NCBI GenBank assembly: GCA_026874595.1
Contig: CM049308.1
Span: 18,412,001 to 18,476,000 of the forward strand
DNA from: Sipunculus nudus
Lineage: Eukaryota; Annelida; Sipuncula; Golfingiida; Sipunculidae
Reading direction: 5' to 3'
DNA length: 64,000 nucleotides
Position numbers and translations under genes: made by a program. The notes beneath the pieces were generated by a model that searched no databases, was not told the DNA's origin, and saw only the letters and a program-made list of their open reading frames with translations. Position 1 is the stretch's first letter. Every line of letters starts with the position of its first letter. Positions 27,301 to 36,300 of this stretch are shown here, piece after piece.

Positions 27301-30300
27301 CACGTCTCCTGATTGTAAATCCTCACCCCTTCAGCGACGTAATATCTACAAACAACAGGTGAAAAGATGCTATATCTTACTCAACAATATTGCTTTATAT
27401 AAACAGTAAAATCTCTACTAATGCAAACCTGAGTTTAGATATCATCTCAAAATAACAATCTCTTTTTCACAATACCAATTCTTTTTTGTTCTTTATATCA
27501 GACCTCACTGAGATGACCACCTGGAAAATGTGGCCACTTTATTTTGGTCCCATTGGTTGTGGTAATTTTGAGGTTTTACTGTACATGCAAAGTTCAGTCA
27601 TATTTCAGGGCAACTGAATATAAATCTCCATATGGGAGGTGAGAAATTTTCTATTTACTGCCATAGTGGAGAAAGTGGTGGTACTAATTTAGTCAAGGCC
27701 CACACATCACTGATGTGTCCAGATCTGACACAAGCTTTACACCAGGGTAACACCTGGACACAATGTGCTAAACCAGGGTGACATCAGGAAGTGACAGAAA
27801 ACTGGTGAGATGTCAGGATATTTTTCAACATATTAAAAAGCTTTATAGAGTCAGGGTGACACTTTGACTCATCAGGGTGACATTGGGATGATATAAGGTG
27901 ACAATAAGGTGACATTGGGGTGACACTGGAGCACATTTGGGTGACATTGGGACATGTTGGGGTGACACTGGGACAGCATTTGGACAGCATATGTCCGTGT
28001 GGGCCAGCTTTAACCAAATAGTTCATGTAATGTATTAGGGCTGGTGAAATATATTGACAATCAATCAATGTGAGAGGACTAGCTCTGACAAGAATCAATG
28101 TCATGACCATTCAAGAATCCATCAAGAACCAAGACAAATATCTTCAGCAAACTGAACAAGGTTTAAGCTTATTTGTGACCTGTGTAAAATGGAAATTAAG
28201 CAAAAATACTTTTTTTTCTATATCAAGGACAGTTGGGACATGCAGCCTCAGAAATTTTGTCAATACAATTTAGTACTACTATTCTTGTTCAAAAGTATAA
28301 GCATTGCAGCCCAGCCATGTTTAAATATATTACAGACTCTCTTACAAGTAATGAGAGAATATAGGTACTTTATTTGGTATTTTAATTATATTCTGCTTTT
28401 TTATTCAGGGCCAAAACTGATATCAATATTACTCCCAATAACATTATCTGACTGACAATGAATCACTGATAGGTAGCCCTATTATAGAATCCTTGATTAA
28501 GAAAATATCACACATGGCAAAAATGTATCTACTCAATCAGTGATGACCATACCTGTTTAAACAAAGACGGGGAAGGAGAGTTGGGTAGAACTTGTGTCGC
28601 TCCTCGTCTGTCGGCAATCCCTCCAGGAAATTCCTAGCAGCCACAGAAGCAGCCAGGCGGACCTGAAGAGAGGCAAGATGTATGAACAAAATAAACCATA
28701 CTCAAGAAAGTGGTAGAATTTTAGTCTGCTTGATATTCTTGCAAACTGAATAAAGTTTCCATCATTTCAGGATCAGTTAGATTAATATTAGGTAATAATG
28801 CCCAATTCTTCCACCAGATGTCAACTCCACTGGCAGTTCATTTTACTTGTGAAGATATAAAGCAAGAAACAAGTTTTATCCTTCATCCATATTAAATTGT
28901 ATGATACTATAATATTATAAAGGGGATTACAATCTACACAAAAGTCAAAATCTAACACAAGGTTCATTCCAGTGTACATCATACATCTAAAAGAACTCTA
29001 AAGCTGCCACTAAAACTTATAAAGAGTTCAATCCTATTGACACAAATGTGCTACCCGCCTAGTGTATGTCAAATGGAATTTCATAAAAAAAATTAAATGA
29101 ATAATAGTCCTGGAGAGAATATAGATAGTTGCAGCCGATCAGGGCATTAGAAGATATACGTGATTTGTATTTGTTGAAGACGTTGTTATTGTGAGATTGG
29201 AGCCAGTCAATGACGATGGTGGCCAATTGTTGGATGTTACTGGAATAAACCGTGTTCTTCAGTTCAGACAAGGAGTGGTATTTTGGACTTTTCAGTGTGA
29301 AAGAACTCGGAATATATGTCCGCTGCGTGTGTGGTGTGACACCTATACAATCATCAATCTACATTGTCTTAATAAATATGTTAAGTGATGAATTATTAAC
29401 ATACATTACAAAATATTTTAATATGAAAACATCAACTTAAAATGACATAAACAGCAAACACACACCCACAGATTTGAAAAGCCCACCAACAGAAGTGTCA
29501 TTAATATAAGGCCCTGTAATAATTTTTGAGTATTTTTAACAATTTGATATTTACTTTAATTCTAAATAAACTGAATTTATGTAAATATTACCTGACTCCA
29601 GTTGTCAGCCAGTCCATTACCAACATGTTGAGCAAACTGGTCTCCATAATAAAATATGGCATTGTCTTCTCCCAAGACCACCACACCAGTATCTGAATGA
29701 TGTATACAACACATTAAAGGGGGTCTATAAAGAACTCCTTCCTCTGCCAAGGCTGAACATCCAAACTTGTGAAACAGAAAAGGCAATTAAAACCAAAAGC
29801 TGGGAAACCTGATTTGGGATTTTAACCTGACACTGTCCTCTAGGCAGGCACATGACCACTGGCCCAACCAATCACTGAATTTTTAGGTTTTTTTTCCAGT
29901 AAGTGCAAAGTTATAATAGCGGAGCAAGAAATGTGTTCTGTAGGGAAACAACTGAAATAAAACACTTATATCATCAGAAAGCGAGGGAAAAATTTATTGA
30001 CATTGACACTAAACATACTAAAATTCATGAACGGAGTAAGATGTAAAAACCTATAATAGTTTATACCTATTTATTAAACTGATGAAAAGTAAAGAATTTT
30101 TCAGTTCGGTGTGCATTAAAGTATGTGTGGACAACACACTATTATAATGCATTATATCAGAAAGAAGCAAATTTTCCTCCCAAAGGGCCACATGGAACCT
30201 TTGCAAAATCTTAAGCCAACCAATTCAACAAGTAACTAAATTAAAGCTATTTTTTATACAAAATATAGTATACACTCAAGCATTGATTAAATATAATAAT

Positions 30301-33300
30301 TTAATTAAATATATATCACAAGACCAAAATACTACACCAGTAACTGCCATATAACTGATTCTGTTTATGCTCTTGTTAAGTTTTTACACTACAAGAGAAT
30401 ACTTAGGAATGCACAAAAGGACTCTCCATTGCAAAAACATGTGGGGCATTATATCAGAGGGAGGCAAATTTTCCTTTCCAAGGGCCACATGGAACCTTGG
30501 CAAAGTCTCCAGCCAACCAATTCAACAAGAAAGCAAAATTAAAGTTACTATTATACAAAATATAGTATACACTCATGCATCAATTAAATATAATATAATA
30601 ATATAATTAGATATATATCACAAGACCAAAATAATACACAGGTCACTGCCATATAACTGTTTCTGTTTGTGCTTTTGTTAAGTCCTTATACTTCAACAAC
30701 AAGAGAATACCTAGGAATGCACAAAATGACACTGCCATGCAAAAACGTAGCACATAAACAGCCTTTGTAGGCCACATGCAAGCAGTACTTTGTAAACCCC
30801 TCTGTTAAACTTATGCAAGTACTGGTAATTCAAGTAAAGCATCACCTGTTGTGTTACAGCTGACAAGTGATCCACAGACATAGAATCCTGTCTCCCTTAC
30901 AAAGCGGTTGGTGTGAGTAAGGGCTTGGAAGATCAGATCCAACAGGTCCTGGTCCACGTGGGAATTAAATGATGGTCCACATCCCACGATCATGTGCTGT
31001 AAACACCTGATAAAAAGAGATTTACAAAACATATAATCTAACGAAGGTCTACATCCCATGAAAATGTGTTGTAAACACCTGATGAAAAGAGAATAACAAA
31101 ATATATAAACAAATGATAGTCCACATCCCACAATCATGTTCAGTAAACACTTGATAAAAAGAGAAGTGCCAAATATATATAAACAATGGAAAACATTAGA
31201 CAACTGTGTGCTGTAAATACTTGTGGGAATACTGCCAGGGAAATACAAATTGCTCATAAATATGCAACAGCTGCAACATGATTGCCAATTTTAAGGCCAA
31301 TTTTTAAAAGAGTGCTGATGATAAAACTGCTACATTAAGTCAAAATGAAAGGTCAAGGTAACTGCTAGGTTGCTGAACCTTTTGTCCTGTGTTATAAGTA
31401 TGGTTTTAACACTGGTTGCTACTGTTGATATTACCCCATGAGCAGTTTTGAGACAATGAGGAGAGAATCAATCTACAGAGAGAGTCTGGTAGTGTGGGGA
31501 CATGTATCAGCAAAGTTTAAAGCAGAATAATAATTTTTTGGACCACTGCCTCAAATTACAGTAGGAATTTTAAATCTATTCCAGATAATACAATTTCTTT
31601 ATATGTGGGTCCATTAATGTTTGTGATCGGTTATGTGTCAATAATGCAACCAATACAATTAATTGTGAAGAAATCCAACCAAACATTGATATAATAAACT
31701 TGATCAGTACGACATTCTTCGCGTCATTTTCATCTCACTTGTACATAATGTGATTCCCTTACTTCATCCATGTTTCCAGTGATTTCCATCCAGCCGTATC
31801 ATGAAAAATGTCTTCTGCTGATGCCCGTCTCTACAATAAAATAAAAATTCCTGTATTGTCTGTAACAAAGCAGAGCTATAATGCTATACTGAATTAGAAG
31901 AGCAAATGATCAAATAGCAAAAAAAATAATTCAACTGAAGTCTAAATACCTAGTTGAGAAAGATTGTATCATACAGTATCCTTAAGTACTGGGTAAAACT
32001 ACAATGCAAATTTAGTCAGCATCTTTCACATGATCTTTGTGAATAAATCTCTGAATGTGATATCCCCTATTTTCACTGAAGATCAACACAATCATGCAAG
32101 GCTGCCATACATATTTCACTTGCTGAATCGTTTACCTCTAAACAAAATTAAAACAATTTTTTTCACAATTTCAAAACATTTCTATAAAACTGGTAATGCC
32201 TTTTTTTTGGTCGTCATAGCACAATTCAGACCTAATGCAAACCTGTGCCATGAGATTACACCAGGTATAATGCTTAATGCTGGACCATTACTTTTCAAAA
32301 ACATGTGTAACATGTATATGAACAATGTAAGTACTAAACACTTGGAACAAGAAACAATTAAATAAACATCACGGCTGAAATTCTAGCATGGGTGCACACA
32401 ACACAAAAACTAGAATACGGGTAGTCAACAAGCGACTACTTGTATCCGCCAAAATCAGAGTGGGACGGGTGAAGTGAGGAATGGATTGAGTGGCAAGGGG
32501 AAATAGAGTGAGGCGTGTTGCATAATAGCCTGGATGTCTACAGCCTAAATGTGTATGTAGGCTGCGCCACCTACCACAAAATCCAGAAAGCTGTCCAAGA
32601 TGTATAAACATGCAAAATTTAAGGCAGACAAGTCAAACCACTACTGAGATATGAGTGATTTTAGCTCATGGCAGACAAACAGACAGACACTGTGCAAAAA
32701 TGGTGGCAGGTGGCACCACCAATTTTGTGTATGATTAAGAGCTATGTGAGATCTATAGACATGCAAAATTCCAGGGGGATATGTCAAACCAGTCCTAAAA
32801 TATAAGCCTGAATGTCTGCAGCGTATACATAAATGTAGGTGGTGCCACCTGCCACAAAATCCAGAAAGCTATCCAAGATGTATCAACATGCAAAATTTTA
32901 GGCAGATAAGTCAAACCACTACTGAGATATGAGTGATTTCAGCCCAAGGCAGACAAACAGACAGACGCTGTGCAAAAATGGTGGCAGGAAGCCCCACCAA
33001 TTTTGTGTATGATTAAGAGCTATGTGAGATCTATACACATGCAAAATTTCATGGGGATATGTCAAACCAGTCCTGAGATATAAGCCTGAATGTCTGAAGC
33101 GTATACATAAATGTAGGTGGCGCCACCTGCCACAAAATTGAGAAAGCTATCTAAGATGTATAAACCTGCAAAATTGTAGGTAGATATGTCAAACCACTGC
33201 CAAGATATGAGTGATTTTATCCCACGGCAAACAAATAGATGGACACTATGCAAAAGTGATTGCAGGTGGCGCCACCAGTTTTGCGTATGATAAAGAGCTA

Positions 33301-36300
33301 TGTGAGATCTATAAACATGCAAAATTTCTGCCCAATCGGTCAAATGGTTCCAGAGATATGAGCTTAGATATCTGCAGTGTAAATTTGAATGTAGGTGGCA
33401 CCATCTGCCATAAAATAAAGAAAGCTGTTAAGGATGTATAAACCTGCAAAATTTCAGGTGGATAAGTCAAACCACTGCCTAGATATGAGTGATTTTATAC
33501 CAAGGCTGATGAACAGATGGACGCTGAGCAAAAATGGTTATAGGTGGCGCCACCAGTTTTGTGTATGATAAAGAACCATGGGAGATCTATACACATGCAA
33601 AAGTTTGGCCTAACTGGTCAAATGGTTCCAGAGATGTGAGGTTGGATGTCTGCAGCTTAAATGTGACGTAGGTGGCGCCACCTGTCATAAAATCAAGAAA
33701 GATGTCCAAGATGTATACACATGCAAGATTTCAGGTCAATAAGTCCAACCAATGCAGAGATATGAGTGTTTTTATCCCAAGGCAGATAAACAGATGGACG
33801 CTGTGCAAAAATCTAAGAAAATGCAGTTAGAAAAAAAATAAATGATGACCAATTATTTGCAAAAAATTTAGTGATGCTAGCTCCTGCCATTTTTGAAATA
33901 GGTATGGTTAACTAGAAGTGACGCACGCGCACTGATGCACTATGGACAATGCAGCAAACATTGCATAAGCTCACAGGTTAGCTAAAAAAAGTTTTAGATG
34001 ACAAATCTTTTGCAAAAAAATTGGTGATGCTAGCTCCTGCTTTTTTTGAGATAGCTATGATGCACAACAGAAGACGGACGACGCCACACCATTGCATAAG
34101 CTCACAGATTCACTAAAAATGCAAACCAAGTTTTTTCAAACAGCTGAAAAATATAGTTCCAATAATCTTGGAATTCTGCATCAAGACATTGTGTCTAGAC
34201 TTCTAGATGCTGTGTCTAGACGTCTAGACACATTGTCTAGACACCCGCCAGAGCCAGGTCAGTTGCCATGGTGATGTCTGGACCCCACCTGGTTGTACTG
34301 AGTGACCTCTTGACTTGGCTGCTGAAACTCAGCATGTTGTCAAATCTGTTTTCAAACACAGAAAGCCTTTTTTCTATTGGCTACAATGCTTTTTTAAAGC
34401 TGTATTTACCCAATCTATTCTTATAAAACTGGCAGAACCCTACCACAGAATAATTCTTGTAAAGTTTAAACCAATCAGCTTAAAAGTTTCATCATAAATC
34501 AGTGTATAAGCTAGAAGAGTTGAAATTGACATTTTCGCTTGAAAAAAAAACCCAGATCAATGTAGATGGCACCACCGATACCTCAATTTCAGATATGAAA
34601 TATGTGACAATCATTGGTATAAAATTTGGTGATTATAGCTCAAGCCGTTTCTGAGATTTTAATTTTAGTGTGTTTTTTTGGACAGATGACTAAGTTCAAC
34701 CTCCTGTAACTCGGCCAAAAATCTCAGAACTGGAACCATTCGAACAACCTGAGAGAGATTGTTCCAGGGATCATTTCTGTGAAATATTGGACAATTTGGC
34801 TGGACAGAAAAAGATTTTTAAAGCTTTATTAGCTTTTTCCCTATAAAATCTATAAAAATGCAATAATAAACAAAATCCGATAAAGTTTTTCAGATGACTG
34901 ATTATTTGCAAAATATTTGGTGATGCTAGCTCCTGCCGTTTTTGAGATAGCTATGGTTAATGTACAGACGATGCATGACGTACGACGCACGCCTCCGCAC
35001 CATCACATAAGCTCACAGGTTCGCTAAAAACATCCGAACAAGGGTTTTGGGACGGACTATAGATCACAGTTTTAAAACAAATTATACAGCCTCATAATTC
35101 TATGTTGAAAAATAAATAAAAATGTTATCCTTTCAGGAAATAGGTTCAGCTTATGCAAATATACATCATTATTTCTTATGTGCAAATGTGTCATCTGATA
35201 ATATTATGGGATCTGTAAAAATGTATGCTTGACATGCAGAAATATGCAGGTTTGCCTCTGGTGCTGACATCTAGTGGGACATTTGGTACTCATATTAATA
35301 ATATAAGAAAACTGATTAAAACTTTTTAAGACTTGGACGGCACAAAACTGAAATCCTCACTGAAGAAGAGGGGCAACTGAATACCAGAATTAACACACTT
35401 TTTCAAGTATAGACCATTCCTTAGTGCCCGTATAGGAAAAATCCAATTAGTCCACAACCACTATCCTCGTTAGTAATTTGTTTTCACAGCTTTTAGTTAC
35501 ACTTAGCAGACTGGTCTTTCCTGATAGTTTATATCTGGGAAAAGGTCATTTGGTAGATTTATATGCCATTTACTTTATTCTTATTGTGTAAATAACTTTG
35601 TTACTCTGTTTGAGTGAAGCCTGTGAGAGGAAAGAAACCTGTCTGCCAGGTCATCCTCTCTGTGTAAATACCTGCTGTGATCATGGAGAGGAAGACAACT
35701 TGTCTGCCTGCTCTTGTTAAATGTTTGTTGTCATCTCTGTGTTCATACCTGCTGTGATCATGGAGAGGAAGACAACTTGTCTGCCTGCTGTTGTTATATG
35801 CTTGTTGTCCTCTCTGTGTAAATACCTGCTGTGATCATGGAGAGGAAGACAACTTGTCTGCCTGCTCGTGTAAAATGTTTGTTGTCATCTCTGTGTTCAT
35901 ACCTGCTGTGATCATGGAGAGGAAGACAACTTGTTTGCCAGGTCATCCTCTCTGTTTACATACCTATCTGTGATCATGGAGAGGAAGACAACTTGTCTGC
36001 CTGCTCTTGTTAAATGTTTGTTGTCATCTCTGTGTTCATACCTGCTGTGATCATGGAGAGGAAGACAACATGTCTGCCAGGTCATCCTCTCTGTTTACAT
36101 ACCTATCTGTGATCATGGAGAGGAAGACAACTTGTCTGCCAGGTCATCTTCTGTGTACATACCTATCTGTGATCATGGAGAGGAATACAACTTTTCTGCA
36201 TGCCTGCTCTGGTTACATGTTTGTTGTCCTCTCTCTGTACTTACCTTCTGTGACAATGGAGAGATAGACAACTTGTCTGCCAGTTCATCTGCCTTCTCTT

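Larger units (their letters stand above)
32237..35030 (+). mobile_element. Composite repeat family 1, copy 4 (HEAT intron 2)
   Basis: It begins GCAAACCTGTGCC, with the following 150 bases matching copy 2 (shared ACACCAGGTATAATGCTT). It continues with the dimeric minisatellite, a GTCTAGAC patch and the body. It ends CATAAGCTCACAGGTTCGCT plus AAAAA at 35030. Two more copies of the end signature lie at about 33956-33987 and 34094-34118, so it is a pile-up or internal duplication. Confidence 0.65.

Noticed and set aside
26991-27362. 123-residue plus-strand frame
   Set aside because: Its last third is antisense to HEAT exon 7, and the rest has intron-like composition.
30811-31257. A single 148-residue minus-strand ORF
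   Set aside because: It is exon 4 plus intronic tandem copies read through both splice sites. The exon itself is 30846-31006.
32550-33800. CRISPR-like regular array
   Set aside because: Units are 130-149 bases with no unique short spacers, and the host is clearly eukaryotic.
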